A DNA stretch of 64,000 nt from Candidatus Obscuribacter sp. (GCA_016718315.1 JADKDV010000001.1:62001-126000), one strand, 5' to 3'; positions 52,920 to 62,157 are shown, counted from the stretch's first letter. Program-made: numbers and translations. The notes: generated by a model not told the origin, from the sequence alone.

Positions 52920-54047
52920 ATGAAAAACAAACTTTTGCTTTTGTCCACATCCTGCTTGATGCTTATCTCAAGCATGTTAAGCCCGGCAAGCTTTGCCCAG
53001 GGCACAGATAAAGACAATGCTCCGGTTTATAAGAAGGCCTTGCCTGGCTATAAATTTAAATTTCCTGAGGACCACTATAGTCACGATGATTTTAAAACTG
53101 AGTGGTGGTATTGCACTGGCCATCTCAAGGCAAAAGACGGGCGGCGTTTTGGTTTTGAGTTGACATTTTTCCGCACAGGGTCTGACTACAAGCCTAAGGT
53201 AGCTAAGACTCCCTGGAGTCTCGATAACTTTTATCTGGCTCACTTTGCCCTCACTGACGAGCAAGGTAAGACTTTTAAATATTATGAGAAGCTCAATCGC
53301 AAAGGACTCAACTTTGCTACAGCCAGACAGGATGCTTACTATGTCTTTAACGAAGGCTGGAGTGTAGTCAAGCTAGGCGATAAATATGTGCTCAAGGCTG
53401 ACGCCAAAGATTACAGTATCAATTTGCTACTCTCATCGGTAAAACCACCTGTAGTGCATGGCAAAGATGGAGTCAGCCAAAAGGCATCCTGTGTCGGCTG
53501 TGCTTCACACTATTACTCTATGTCCAGACTAAAAGCTGAGGGACTTGTCTTTATCAAAGATAAGCCAGTGGAAGTAACTGGACAGGCCTGGATGGATCAT
53601 GAATTTGGTAGCAATCAACTTACCAAAGAGCAGACTGGCTGGGACTGGTACTCCATACAACTGGCCGGCAACCGCGAACTGATGTTATACGTGATGCGCC
53701 GCGAAGATGGCACACTAGAAAAACAATCCAGCGGCACTCTGGTGCTACCTGATGGCACAAGCAAACATCTTGGCTTAAATGACTTTGCCATTGCCAAAAC
53801 TGGCACATGGACTAGTCCCAAGACCAAAGGTGTTTATCCTATGGGCTGGAAAATCACAGTCCCATCTGAGAAGCTCGATCTCACTCTTACTCCCTTGCTA
53901 AAGGATCAAGAACTCACCACCGAGCGCTCTACTGGAGTCAGCTACTGGGAAGGTGCCGTAGATGTCAGTGAAAACGGAGCCAAGCCAAGCGGAGAAGGCT
54001 ACGTTGAGATGACAGGATACTCGGAGAAGTTTGCTAAGAAGCTGTAG
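52920..54047 (+). CDS. secreted CrtC/AttH lipocalin-like protein
   Basis: The 375-residue precursor has a signal peptide ending 'PASFAQG' near residue 26. The mature part matches the CrtC/AttH (hydroxyneurosporene synthase-like) family: 'FKTEWWYCTGHLKA' near residue 60, 'FGFELTFFRTGSD', 'FYLAHFALTDEQGK', 'QAWMDHEFGSNQL' and 'GWDWYSIQL'. The family has a double lipocalin-like barrel and is commonly found with exactly this kind of ABC/FtsX pair, so the gene product probably binds the exported lipid. It starts one base after the permease stop. Confidence 0.9.
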   Translation: MKNKLLLLSTSCLMLISSMLSPASFAQGTDKDNAPVYKKALPGYKFKFPEDHYSHDDFKTEWWYCTGHLKAKDGRRFGFELTFFRTGSDYKPKVAKTPWSLDNFYLAHFALTDEQGKTFKYYEKLNRKGLNFATARQDAYYVFNEGWSVVKLGDKYVLKADAKDYSINLLLSSVKPPVVHGKDGVSQKASCVGCASHYYSMSRLKAEGLVFIKDKPVEVTGQAWMDHEFGSNQLTKEQTGWDWYSIQLAGNRELMLYVMRREDGTLEKQSSGTLVLPDGTSKHLGLNDFAIAKTGTWTSPKTKGVYPMGWKITVPSEKLDLTLTPLLKDQELTTERSTGVSYWEGAVDVSENGAKPSGEGYVEMTGYSEKFAKKL

Positions 54048-54070
54048 AGCAGGTCAGGCATTAGGTCGAT

Positions 54071-55636
54071 TCAATCATTGCAGTGGCATTCTGGCGATGT
54101 TTTCGCTTCTGTTGATTCTTTTGAGTTTGCTGTTTGCGCTTTTTGAGAGGATGACTTCTCTCCAGGAAAAACCGTCTCGTATGAGATAGGTGTATTCCAT
54201 GGAATTTGGCATATTGGACTCTCAGGGTCCTTTAGATAAGAATTTGCGGCAAGCTGCATACCAGCCTGGTCTTGTGCTTGAATATCTGGATTCCAGAAGC
54301 TTCTACCGACTAAATACTCGCGGTGATATTGCTCCCAACCTTTATATTTCGACTGCAGCGCACTTGCGTTGTGCAGCATAATCATGAGTCCTTCTTTTTC
54401 GGTTAGTATGCCTGCTCTCACAGCATCTCTGCACAGATTTGTACTGCGACCCAGGTCATAACCCGTAACTCCCCTTTCTCCAAACTCATCGCCGTACTTC
54501 ATTACAAGATCTATTTTGCCGTAACTTGTATGATGATGTTTGGACAGCAGCTGCCTTCTCTTTTGTTCCAGGGTTCCCGCTAGAGTCCTCTTCTCTTTCC
54601 ACAATTCCATCCATTCATCATTACCGGCACCAGATGTTAGATACCAGATCATCTCCAGAGTTTGCTTACGATCAGTAAATCCCCAGACGTCTTTTAGTTT
54701 TTCTAGAGCGTCTTTCTTGTCTTTATCTTGAGGTGCTTTACCGGGCACAGTTAAAAGACCAAGATCGTTTTGAAAAGCCAGTGGAAACCCAACAGCTATA
54801 AGAAATCTACGTGCTATGTTGGATTCGCGATGGGTGTATTCGTATTCAGCGTTGGCTATGTTTTCGTTATAAGAATTGAGTCCAAAATAGGTTTTATCAT
54901 TTGCAGCGCCAATGTCTGCCTTTGCTTTGGCAAATTCGTAAAGGCGCGTGTAAGCCTCTGCTCTGGACTCTAAAATCTCAGCAAGATTGGGGTCGTTTTT
55001 GTCCACAATTGCTTTTGAATAACTGTCGATTGCAGCTTTGATTCGCCCCTCATAAAATTCAATTTGCCCTTTTAAGTGCAGCGGATTTTTCCATTGCGGA
55101 GCTAATTTTAGGCATCTCTCGATGTCACTCTTTGCCTGGGCAAGTTTGAATTGACTGATCAGCGCTGCACACCTCAGTCTTAGTAGCTCAGGATTATTCT
55201 TGTCTTGATTGAGCAACTGGTCATAAATTTTTGCAGCAAGCTCAGGATGCTCATCATTACAGAGGATCATTGCTTTGAGCATCTTTAGCTCTTTGCTTGC
55301 TGGATGCTTGCTCAGGGCTTTTTCGACCATGGGCATAGCAACTGTTGGCTCGCCCAGGTAATACTCGACTAAGGATTGACCAAAAGCAATGCGCGCAGAA
55401 TTCGGAAAGTCTCGTGCTGCTGATTTAAATAGCTCCTGGGCGCCATCGGCCTCCTGGTTGTAAAGCTTGAGCCAGCCTCTGTTAAACGCTTTGTACTCTG
55501 GACTTGCTTTGTCTCTTGCAAAGGTCTCTGGCATCTTTGGTAGATACAAGTCAGAGGCAGAGGCCGCACTATTTGCCTGTAAAAAGCAGAGCGCAAGAGA
55601 AGCAATAACCAATCTGCTCAGTTTTTCCACGTTCAT
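54071..55636 (-). CDS. secreted TPR protein with DUF1266-like C-terminal domain
   Basis: ATG at 55636 follows GGGAAG. The 521-residue product has a signal peptide ending 'SAASAS' near residue 28 and about five TPR helix pairs over 50-250. The region ~305-465 matches DUF1266: 'WGFTDRKQTLEMIWYLTSG', 'GYDLGRSTNLCRDAVRAG', 'LTEKEGLMIMLHNASAL' and 'YHREYLVGRSFW'. A Ser/Lys-rich tail ends in 'CHC'. DUF1266 is usually cytoplasmic and of unknown role, so secretion is unusual. Confidence 0.7.
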   Translation of the reverse strand: MNVEKLSRLVIASLALCFLQANSAASASDLYLPKMPETFARDKASPEYKAFNRGWLKLYNQEADGAQELFKSAARDFPNSARIAFGQSLVEYYLGEPTVAMPMVEKALSKHPASKELKMLKAMILCNDEHPELAAKIYDQLLNQDKNNPELLRLRCAALISQFKLAQAKSDIERCLKLAPQWKNPLHLKGQIEFYEGRIKAAIDSYSKAIVDKNDPNLAEILESRAEAYTRLYEFAKAKADIGAANDKTYFGLNSYNENIANAEYEYTHRESNIARRFLIAVGFPLAFQNDLGLLTVPGKAPQDKDKKDALEKLKDVWGFTDRKQTLEMIWYLTSGAGNDEWMELWKEKRTLAGTLEQKRRQLLSKHHHTSYGKIDLVMKYGDEFGERGVTGYDLGRSTNLCRDAVRAGILTEKEGLMIMLHNASALQSKYKGWEQYHREYLVGRSFWNPDIQAQDQAGMQLAANSYLKDPESPICQIPWNTPISYETVFPGEKSSSQKAQTANSKESTEAKTSPECHCND

Positions 55637-55849
55637 TAATCGCTTCCCTTGTCATTACTGTTTGGTTACGCCCGCTAAGCCTGTGATTAAAACCTTTGAT
55701 GGGGCTTCGCCAGGCGCAGCAATGAGTAGAAAACTACTCAGAGTGTGGCAAAACCGGAACTAATGCGTAGCATATTACTCCCGTCGTCCTCATCCTAGTC
55801 AAGATGATTAAATACCCTAAAGAGCGCAAAGCAGTCACGGAGAACAATC

Positions 55850-56272
55850 ATGAAAATAACCGTTGAAACTACGGTCAACGCACCTATCGCCAATGTCTGG
55901 AGCGCTTACACAACCCCAAACGACATTAAGCAATGGAATGCAGCTTCAGATGATTGGCACACAACTAGCGCCTCTGTTGATTTGCGCGTTGGCGGAGAGT
56001 TCTCATCTCGCATGGAAGCAAAGGACGGTAGCTTCGGCTTTGACTTTGCCGGGACCTACACCAAGATCGTGCTGCACGAGCTAATTGAATATTCATTTGG
56101 GGATCGAGTTTGTGTCGTAGAGTTTAGACCCGGAGCTATTGGAGTAACTGTAAGCGTTACCTTTGATGCAGAAACAGAACATCCCATCGAGCAGCAGCGT
56201 GAGGGCTGGCAAGCTATTCTGAATAATTTTGCTAAGCACGTTGCCACCACAACCACTACTAATCTAAACTAG
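55850..56272 (+). CDS. SRPBCC (AHSA1-like) domain protein
   Basis: The 140-residue protein has 'VETTVNAPIANVWSAYTTPNDIKQW' as the START-like N-terminus ('NAPIANVWSAYTTP') and 'GGEFSSRMEAKDGSFGFDFAG' followed by 'QREGWQAILNNFAKHV' at the end. It is a complete AHSA1/YndB-type fold that binds hydrophobic ligands. A GGAG site precedes the ATG. Confidence 0.9.
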   Translation: MKITVETTVNAPIANVWSAYTTPNDIKQWNAASDDWHTTSASVDLRVGGEFSSRMEAKDGSFGFDFAGTYTKIVLHELIEYSFGDRVCVVEFRPGAIGVTVSVTFDAETEHPIEQQREGWQAILNNFAKHVATTTTTNLN

Positions 56273-56342
56273 ATTCGATCGCATGGAAGCCCACTAATAC
56301 TGCCCGCATCCAAAAGCATATTAAGCAACAAGGGGTTATCCA

Positions 56343-56657
56343 ATGCAGCGTTTTACCGGCAAGTCTTTTCCCATTATTTGCTTCTTCGTGCCTATATTGT
56401 TCTTTGGCATCAGCTATCTAGTTAGTCCTGGATATTATTCGCCGCTATTTGCAAGTGCCTTGGGCTTGTGTTTTGTGGCTGCCATGCTCGTTTGGGATGG
56501 GATTGGTCTAGCTGTTGGTCTCGCGTCGCAGTCGCTAGTCGTGCGCATCCTGGCGATAGTGTTCTTCACTCTTCCTGTCATATTCTGCAGTACCTTGCTG
56601 CCCGCAGTCTTGACGATAGTGCAAGCCATTGGTCCTGTCATAGATGGACCCCGCTGA
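56343..56657 (+). CDS. small membrane protein
   Basis: The 104-residue product is mostly hydrophobic with three predicted helices (~10-28, 35-60, 68-95). No conserved motif is recognised. It follows the SRPBCC gene by 70 bases on the same strand. Confidence 0.55.
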   Translation: MQRFTGKSFPIICFFVPILFFGISYLVSPGYYSPLFASALGLCFVAAMLVWDGIGLAVGLASQSLVVRILAIVFFTLPVIFCSTLLPAVLTIVQAIGPVIDGPR

Positions 56658-57003
56658 TAGCATTTGTGTGCAATAACCATCTGATCCACCCCAGTTTGGT
56701 GCCATTGAGTTGGCTAGTACTTGCCTAATAGGTATCGCTTTTCCAAGATTATTTAATCCGTCTTGAGTCCACACAGGCGTTACTCAATACTGATGTCATG
56801 CATCATTAGTCTGTCTGCAAACGCTCACTCACCTCGATATTATACTTTTGGTGCCCAGTGTTTAATCGCTGATTGATAGCAAAACAAGCGCCTCTTTATA
56901 CCGCCAAAACACTGGAACCATTAGGACTTTAGCCAGTCAGCTCTACAGATGTACTTGCCAAAATACATTTAAAAATAGAGATAGCACAGGAGCTAAATTC
57001 ACC
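56658..57003. other. gene-free stretch; nothing recognised
   Basis: These 346 bases between the small membrane protein and the cupin gene hold no plausible open frame, no clear hairpin with a T-run and no repeat. The only clear signal is the AGGAG ribosome binding site of the cupin gene near 56989. Confidence 0.5.
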
Positions 57004-57420
57004 ATGACCGTACTTCAAACCAAGAAGGGTTATACATCTAACATCGAAGAGGCATCACTGGCTAACGAAAATTTTCGCACGGTCGTGTATACAGCCAAGC
57101 ACAGCCAGCTCGTGCTCATGAGTCTCTTGCCCAATGAAGACATCGGCGAAGAAGTGCATCAACTCGACCAGTTTATCCGCTGCGAGTCTGGTCAGGGTAA
57201 GGCTGTTTTAAATGGCGTCGAACATGAATTTAACGACGGATTTGTCGTGCTGGTCCCCGCTGGTGCTCGCCACAACATCATCAATACCTCAGCCGACAAG
57301 CCGATGAAGCTCTATACCCTGTACTCTCCACCAAACCATAGAGATGGCGTCGTCCACGTAACCAAAGCCGACGCACAAGGCGACAAAGAGCACTTTGATG
57401 GCAAGACATCAGAAGCTTAG
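57004..57420 (+). CDS. cupin-domain protein
   Basis: The 138-residue single-domain cupin has 'DQFIRCESGQGKAVLNGVEHEF' as motif 1 (only 'ESGQGKAVLNG' is diagnostic) and 'VLVPAGARHNIINTS' as motif 2, with metal-ligand His. AGGAG lies upstream. It resembles conserved small cupins of unknown substrate and differs from the cupin at 19641. Confidence 0.88.
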   Translation: MTVLQTKKGYTSNIEEASLANENFRTVVYTAKHSQLVLMSLLPNEDIGEEVHQLDQFIRCESGQGKAVLNGVEHEFNDGFVVLVPAGARHNIINTSADKPMKLYTLYSPPNHRDGVVHVTKADAQGDKEHFDGKTSEA

Positions 57421-57459
57421 GATCAAGCGTCAACAGCCAAAACAACTAAGGACTTTTCA

Positions 57460-58353
57460 ATGCTTGGCTCTGGTAAATCGTTGCGCCGCCTGAGGAAGTT
57501 AGCTAGAGTGGTTTTACTCACTATATCCACCTCAGTGCTGTCACCAGCCTTATGCCTCGCTGCGACCATCGCCGCCGATGGTCGCATCGAGCAGTCCGAT
57601 AATACGTCCTTTCATGTGCATGCCATGCTGCCTGGTAGTGTGTGTCAGGACAATGCTGTCATTGGCAAGTATTATCACAAAGGTGATCTGCTTGCCGAGA
57701 TGGAGAGTGCTGAGCTAGTGCGGCAGAGCGCCGACCTCTTATCGCAGAGAGAAGAGCTTGAGATGAGTATCAGAAAGAGAGAATCTGCGGGGCGAGTGGC
57801 TAAATCAGCCCTCGCGCGCATCCAGCAACTCGTTAAGGAAGGAATCGCCGCCGAGAAAGTCCTCCAACAAGCAGTGGAGGATGTGCGCACTGCCGCCGAA
57901 GATCTCGAAGACCTTAACGAGCAACGAGTGCGTCTAGATAACGAGTGTCAGACTCTCGCAACCATGTATGGTGTCAAGCTGGAAGACCCAAAGCAGCAGA
58001 TACCCAGTAAGCTGCCTCTCAGAGCGCCAAACAGCGGCGTCATCATCGCCAAAAATGTCAGTCTGGGAGATAGGGTCACCGTGGATGACGCCGCTTACGT
58101 GCTCGCCTCTATCAGCGATGTAAATCTAAAAATAAGCTTGCCCGTTATTGAGCAACGGCATGTTGCAATTGGTCAGCATGTAGAATTTTGGTGTCAGCAA
58201 CTACCCCGCAAAAATTTTGTCGGCGATATCGATAGTTTGAGATTTTCAAGTGACCCCTCAAGCTCAAATTTTACGGTCAATGTCACCTTAAAAAATCCAC
58301 AAGCTGCACTCAGACCAGGCATGAGTGGGCAAGCTAAAATATCTGTCAAATGA
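57460..58353 (+). CDS. HlyD-like membrane fusion protein, orphan adaptor
   Basis: The 297-residue precursor has a signal peptide ('SPALCLAA' end near residue 33), a short biotinyl-like first half ('VCQDNAVIGKYYHKGDLLAE'), a coiled coil (~85-165) and the second half 'LRAPNSGVIIAKNVSLGDRV', followed by a beta-barrel end 'LRPGMSGQAKISVK'. It matches periplasmic adaptors of RND/ABC exporters but no pump gene is adjacent. It lies 39 bases after the cupin. Confidence 0.82.
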   Translation: MLGSGKSLRRLRKLARVVLLTISTSVLSPALCLAATIAADGRIEQSDNTSFHVHAMLPGSVCQDNAVIGKYYHKGDLLAEMESAELVRQSADLLSQREELEMSIRKRESAGRVAKSALARIQQLVKEGIAAEKVLQQAVEDVRTAAEDLEDLNEQRVRLDNECQTLATMYGVKLEDPKQQIPSKLPLRAPNSGVIIAKNVSLGDRVTVDDAAYVLASISDVNLKISLPVIEQRHVAIGQHVEFWCQQLPRKNFVGDIDSLRFSSDPSSSNFTVNVTLKNPQAALRPGMSGQAKISVK

Positions 58354-58423
58354 TTCACGCTTACAACACTATTTGAAGTTATTAACTAGAGACTCTCGTT
58401 AACGACTCTCATCTGGAGCCAAA

Positions 58424-59122
58424 ATGCCAAAACCACACCAAGAAACCCACAAAATAGATGCAGTCGGCTGGCTGCGCGCCGCTGTGTTGGGCGCCAATGA
58501 TGGTATTGTCTCGACGGCAAGTCTTGTGCTCGGTGTCGCTGCATCTGGTGCCGACCATGCTGCCATATTGGTGGCTGGTATCGCTGGTCTTGTGGCTGGC
58601 GCCATGTCGATGGCAACTGGAGAGTATGTCTCAGTTTCTTCTCAAAAGGACACCGAAAAAGCTGCGATAAACAAAGAGCGCCGCGAGTTGGAAGAGGATT
58701 ATACAAGTGAGCACGCCGAGCTAGCGGCGATATATGTCCGTCGTGGACTGGATTTGACACTTGCTAACGAAGTCGCCGATAAACTCATGGCACATGATGC
58801 ACTAGGTGCTCATGCTCTTGAGGAGCTGGGGATTTCAGAAATGACGTCGGCAAGACCGCTGCAGGCTGCAATGGCATCGGCATCCAGTTTTGCCGTTGGT
58901 GCAGCTTTGCCGCTCGGTATTGTGCTACTAGCACCAGCACAGCATCTCATGGTGATAGTTGCAGCAGGTGCACTGCTCTCGCTGGCCTTTCTTGGTGGCA
59001 TTGCAGCAAAGGCTGGCGGTGCGAAGATTTTTCCAGCAGTTGTCCGCGTGACCTTTTGGAGTGCGCTTGCACTAGCGGTTACATACGGAGTTGGTGCAAT
59101 CTTTGGCGCTAAGGGTGGATAA
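58424..59122 (+). CDS. VIT/CCC1-family iron/manganese transporter
   Basis: The 232-residue membrane protein has 'RAAVLGANDGIVSTASLVLGVA' in TM1 ('GANDGIVSTASL' is diagnostic), 'GLVAGAMSMATGEYVSVSSQKD' in TM2, a cytosolic acidic helical domain ('EREELEEDYTSEHAELAAIY'-like, residues ~75-140) for metal sensing and three more helices. The family moves Fe2+ or Mn2+ out of the cytosol. GGAG precedes the ATG. The last 21 bases of the gene are the first part of a 31-bp direct repeat. Confidence 0.93.
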   Translation: MPKPHQETHKIDAVGWLRAAVLGANDGIVSTASLVLGVAASGADHAAILVAGIAGLVAGAMSMATGEYVSVSSQKDTEKAAINKERRELEEDYTSEHAELAAIYVRRGLDLTLANEVADKLMAHDALGAHALEELGISEMTSARPLQAAMASASSFAVGAALPLGIVLLAPAQHLMVIVAAGALLSLAFLGGIAAKAGGAKIFPAVVRVTFWSALALAVTYGVGAIFGAKGG

Positions 59123-59132
59123 TTTTGCGGCT
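59102..59132. repeat. 31-bp direct repeat, copy 1 (VIT gene 3' end)
   Basis: The 31 bases from TTTGGCGCTAAGG to TGCGGCT, which include the VIT stop codon, recur at 61556-61586 with one mismatch. The two copies bound a 2.4-kb segment. The pattern resembles the gene-end duplication left by site-specific integration. Confidence 0.8.
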
Positions 59133-59222
59133 CCCCATCGTAACTATCACTCACCTGATTGCCTTAAATAAAGTCGATAGAGTCTTAAAGTCTCTTTCTC
59201 CTGATCTGTAGAATCAACGAAT

Positions 59223-60131
59223 TCAAAGGTAATCTCCATCAGAAACAAGTTCAAAGCCGGCATGTTCACAGCAACAATAATAGATTCCTGTCTTATCTTT
59301 CTGGTAGCAAACACATTGGCATACTACGCCACTACGGGGATCTGGCTGAGTAGTCTGTTTGCAAGGACACATGAAGCAGTATCGATAACCCTTCCCGTCA
59401 GTTTTTCTTTTACGGTAAAGTCTATCTTTGCACTGCCGTCTATCTTTGTTATGTTCCAGTGCTTGATTAACTAATTTGGTTGTCCTGTCGCGTCCATCTT
59501 TCAACTCAGGGTGTCTTGAGTAAAACTCACAAAGCTTCAATAGAGTCCGTTGATCGGCTCTAGAATTTACTTTCTGGCTCACTGCGAGTATCCGCTCGAA
59601 GTAATACAAACACTGTAAGTTAAGCTTATGATTTTCTAGCCCTTCTATATAATTCAAACCAAGCTGTCTGTAACTCCAGGAAAAACGATCGCGCTCACTT
59701 ATACTGATGGTTTCTGCCCGCTCAAGCTTATCGAGACATTGCTCCAGATAGTTTCGATATACACCAGTCAGCTGCTGCCAGCGGCGACTGGGCACGGTAC
59801 CAGCCCTGTCAATGCACCCCATATGAAAGGAAGGGGCCAAGGCTGCTTCATCCCATTTTTCCGCCATTCTCATCTGGGCTTTTGTAGAAACAAGCTCCAT
59901 AGCCTTGTCTGGCATTCCACATTCATCAAGCAGCCTTACCGTTATCATCCCGGTATCGTCACGAGCATGCGAGCAAGGATGGTAAAAATGAGCACTCTTG
60001 TATGCTGTGGGTCCCAATGATAATAAAATCACTAGTGCGAAGTATTTCCAGTAAAAAGCAAACAGACCTATCGCCAGAATGGTGATCAGGCAAACTATCT
60101 GTTTGGAGGTCCTTTTTTGTTGGTTTACCAT
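59223..60131 (-). CDS. hypothetical protein with one membrane anchor and Cys-rich C-terminus
   Basis: ATG at 60131 is chosen over an upstream GTG. The 302-residue protein has one N-terminal transmembrane helix ('VCLITILAIGLFAFYWKYF'), a helical middle part (TPR-like spacing) and a C-terminal region of ~45 residues with nine cysteines ('CFMCPCKQ', 'VVCQCVCYQK', 'YYCCCEH'). The Cys pairs look like metal-binding knuckles, or a disulfide-rich domain if outside. No family is recognised. It is the first gene inside the direct-repeat-bounded segment. Confidence 0.55.
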   Translation of the reverse strand: MVNQQKRTSKQIVCLITILAIGLFAFYWKYFALVILLSLGPTAYKSAHFYHPCSHARDDTGMITVRLLDECGMPDKAMELVSTKAQMRMAEKWDEAALAPSFHMGCIDRAGTVPSRRWQQLTGVYRNYLEQCLDKLERAETISISERDRFSWSYRQLGLNYIEGLENHKLNLQCLYYFERILAVSQKVNSRADQRTLLKLCEFYSRHPELKDGRDRTTKLVNQALEHNKDRRQCKDRLYRKRKTDGKGYRYCFMCPCKQTTQPDPRSGVVCQCVCYQKDKTGIYYCCCEHAGFELVSDGDYL

Positions 60132-60301
60132 AATTCGATTATACGGCTTCACTATGGTTACCAGCTAATTTGGATACTTCTTTTGCTTTCGAAAACAAAT
60201 CTGACCTGTCCCAGATTTGGGAGACAACTCACTGTGAACCTACAATTCATCGATCTAGGCGACCCAATTCAAAACTAGCACACAGCTCGTTAGCCAAGCT
60301 G

Positions 60302-61246
60302 CTAATGATTCCATTCTTCAGCATCGAGCAAAACTGGATTAGGCATTTTCTCATTCCAAAACCAGAACTTGACCGGCCCTGCGTTGCAGGACACAACGGC
60401 GTAATCACCTTGCTGGTTAACTGCATGAACTACCAATCCGCCGCCGGCTCCACCTGATAAGGTCTTCAAATCTTTTGCGGCATGCGCAATCGCCTCCGAT
60501 AGAGGCATACCTAGCGACATTGCACCTACTACCAAACGAGCCGTTGCCGCCCGCATTGCCACTTCTCCCATGTGAGTACAACCACATGCCCCGTAGCGAG
60601 AGTCGACATAAAAACCGGCACCACATATAGGAGAATCTCCGACCCGCCCTGGATGTTTTCCGGCCCATCCTGACGTACTGGTGGCAATTGAAATGTCATT
60701 ACCGTCTGACGCAATCATCAAGGCGGTGTCTTTTGAATCAAACGGCGCCTGAGAACTGCGAGATTCTAAATCATTTTCCAAATCAAAAGAATTGAGGCCT
60801 CGTACTTTTTCCATGATTGTTCCGGGCTCATCATGCAATGGGCGAACAGCAAGATTCCATCGCTGACGCATTTTAGGAGTTAGAATATCGCTAGACGTGA
60901 AACCATTTGCAAGAGCAAATTCTGTTGCGCCTTCCCCAGCTAACATTGTGTGGAGACCGACATCCATAAGTTTTCTTGCTACTGAAACCGGACGTCCAAT
61001 GTTCTTCATCGCAGCGATAGCGCCGAGCATGCGTCCTTTGCCGTCCATAAAGGCGCCATCCAGCTCCATCTCACCGGCAAAATTGGGAAAGCCGCCTGGT
61101 CCAACGGTTTCTATTGACCGATCATCTTCAATAGCATTTATCGCTTGTTCAATTACGTCGTTGCGATGCTTGCCGGCAACTAGTGATTCCCGTGCTTCTG
61201 CAATACCATTGACCCAGTCATGATTGCGAAGGAAAAACTTAAGCAC
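60302..61246 (-). CDS. isoaspartyl peptidase / L-asparaginase family (aspartylglucosaminidase-like)
   Basis: The 314-residue Ntn hydrolase has 'AINAIEDDRSIETVGPGGFPN' in the N-terminal half and the mature-chain start at Thr in 'DSKDTALMIASDGNDISIATSTSGWAG', of which 'KDTALMIASDG' and 'STSGWAGKHPGRVGDSPICG' are diagnostic ('GRVGDSP' binds the substrate). Autoproteolysis before the Thr creates alpha and beta chains. It hydrolyses isoaspartyl peptides or beta-asparaginyl-glycans. It lies inside the repeat-bounded segment. Confidence 0.85.
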   Translation of the reverse strand: MLKFFLRNHDWVNGIAEARESLVAGKHRNDVIEQAINAIEDDRSIETVGPGGFPNFAGEMELDGAFMDGKGRMLGAIAAMKNIGRPVSVARKLMDVGLHTMLAGEGATEFALANGFTSSDILTPKMRQRWNLAVRPLHDEPGTIMEKVRGLNSFDLENDLESRSSQAPFDSKDTALMIASDGNDISIATSTSGWAGKHPGRVGDSPICGAGFYVDSRYGACGCTHMGEVAMRAATARLVVGAMSLGMPLSEAIAHAAKDLKTLSGGAGGGLVVHAVNQQGDYAVVSCNAGPVKFWFWNEKMPNPVLLDAEEWNH

Positions 61247-61305
61247 CGAAATAATTACCCCAATCAGCCACTGTCAAATTGACACTCTATCATGAAAGGC
61301 TAGTT

Positions 61306-61500
61306 TTACCTGACCTTGCTACCAAAAGCATTGGTGCCCAGGGCATAGACATAAGATGAGAGGATGAGAGTGACACCTGTTCCAATAGACGAAATGCGCT
61401 CCAGAGTGCCGCGGTTAGCCAGGTCGACAAAGAGCAACTTGCTCACGAGTATAAATATCACTGCAAACGCCTGGGCTCTCAGTGTCTTCTCTTTGCGCAT
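61306..61500 (-). pseudogene. fragment of a polytopic membrane protein (C-terminal end of a DUF2339-like protein)
   Basis: The 64-residue frame has two hydrophobic helices with 'KLLFVDLANRGTLERISSIG' and 'LILSSYVYALG', matching the last two helices of large DUF2339-type membrane proteins. No upstream part is found, so it is probably a remnant. It sits 56 bases before the second copy of the 31-bp repeat. Confidence 0.4.
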
Positions 61501-61555
61501 CTAGGCTGCGGCCATGAGACTGAGTCTCTCAATACCAAAGCTAAGTGAGAGATAA

Positions 61556-61586
61556 TTTGGCGCTAAGGGTGGATAATTGTGCGGCT
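61556..61586. repeat. 31-bp direct repeat, copy 2
   Basis: It matches 59102-59132 with one mismatch (TAATTGTG for TAATTTTG). Copy 1 is the VIT gene end, but this copy is not part of any gene, which suggests that it was produced by integration or duplication and not by selection on coding sequence. Confidence 0.8.
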
Positions 61587-62157
61587 TTATCATAAAAAGT
61601 GCTATAGAAGCTCCAGACTAGATGACATTCTTCCTCTTATGCATCTGTTTCCTCTAAACATCAATGCTGCTGGTGTTTCCTCAACCGAGTGAAGTTTTGA
61701 TTGCGAAATTCACTCACTCAAGTTACACAGTTCCGGTGAGTATGACCCGTGCATGATTTACGCTCGGTGCAATGGAAGCCGGAAAAATGAATTCTCAAAA
61801 AAAGTCTAAATTTACCCGTAGACAAATCTTGAATTAGACGGTTAAGATGGTCAACAGGTAACCAATGGAAATTTGGACGGTTAATTGCTTGCGGATGCTC
61901 GTGTTTAGCTGCTTTGAATACTTGTTCTCTTGGTAGAACGGCATCCTGGAATCGGCAAGCAACCCAAATTGATCCACTGGGCAATCCTTTCTGAACCTTC
62001 GTAATCGTCAGCTTTGTTTGTAATCATATCGTTTGTGACTTCGTTTGAGTAACGGTTCGATAGCTTGTGCCTGTGCGGGCTACAAGTACGTGGTCTGTTG
62101 AAAGAAAGTAAATTGCCTCAAAAAACTTTTAGTGTCACCAAAGGTGGCATCATAAAA
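61587..62157. other. largely gene-free stretch; weak ORF only
   Basis: No convincing gene lies here. One minus-strand frame at 61718-61984 (88 residues, containing 'LPVDHLNRLIQDLSTGKFRL') has no ribosome binding site and no match that I recognise; it could be a remnant. No hairpin terminator or repeat is seen. An AAGGTGG site just before 62158 serves the next gene. Confidence 0.45.

Noticed and set aside
61718..61984. 88-residue minus-strand frame as a gene
   Set aside because: No ribosome binding site, no recognisable motif, isolated in a gene-free stretch; kept only as a note in the region entry.
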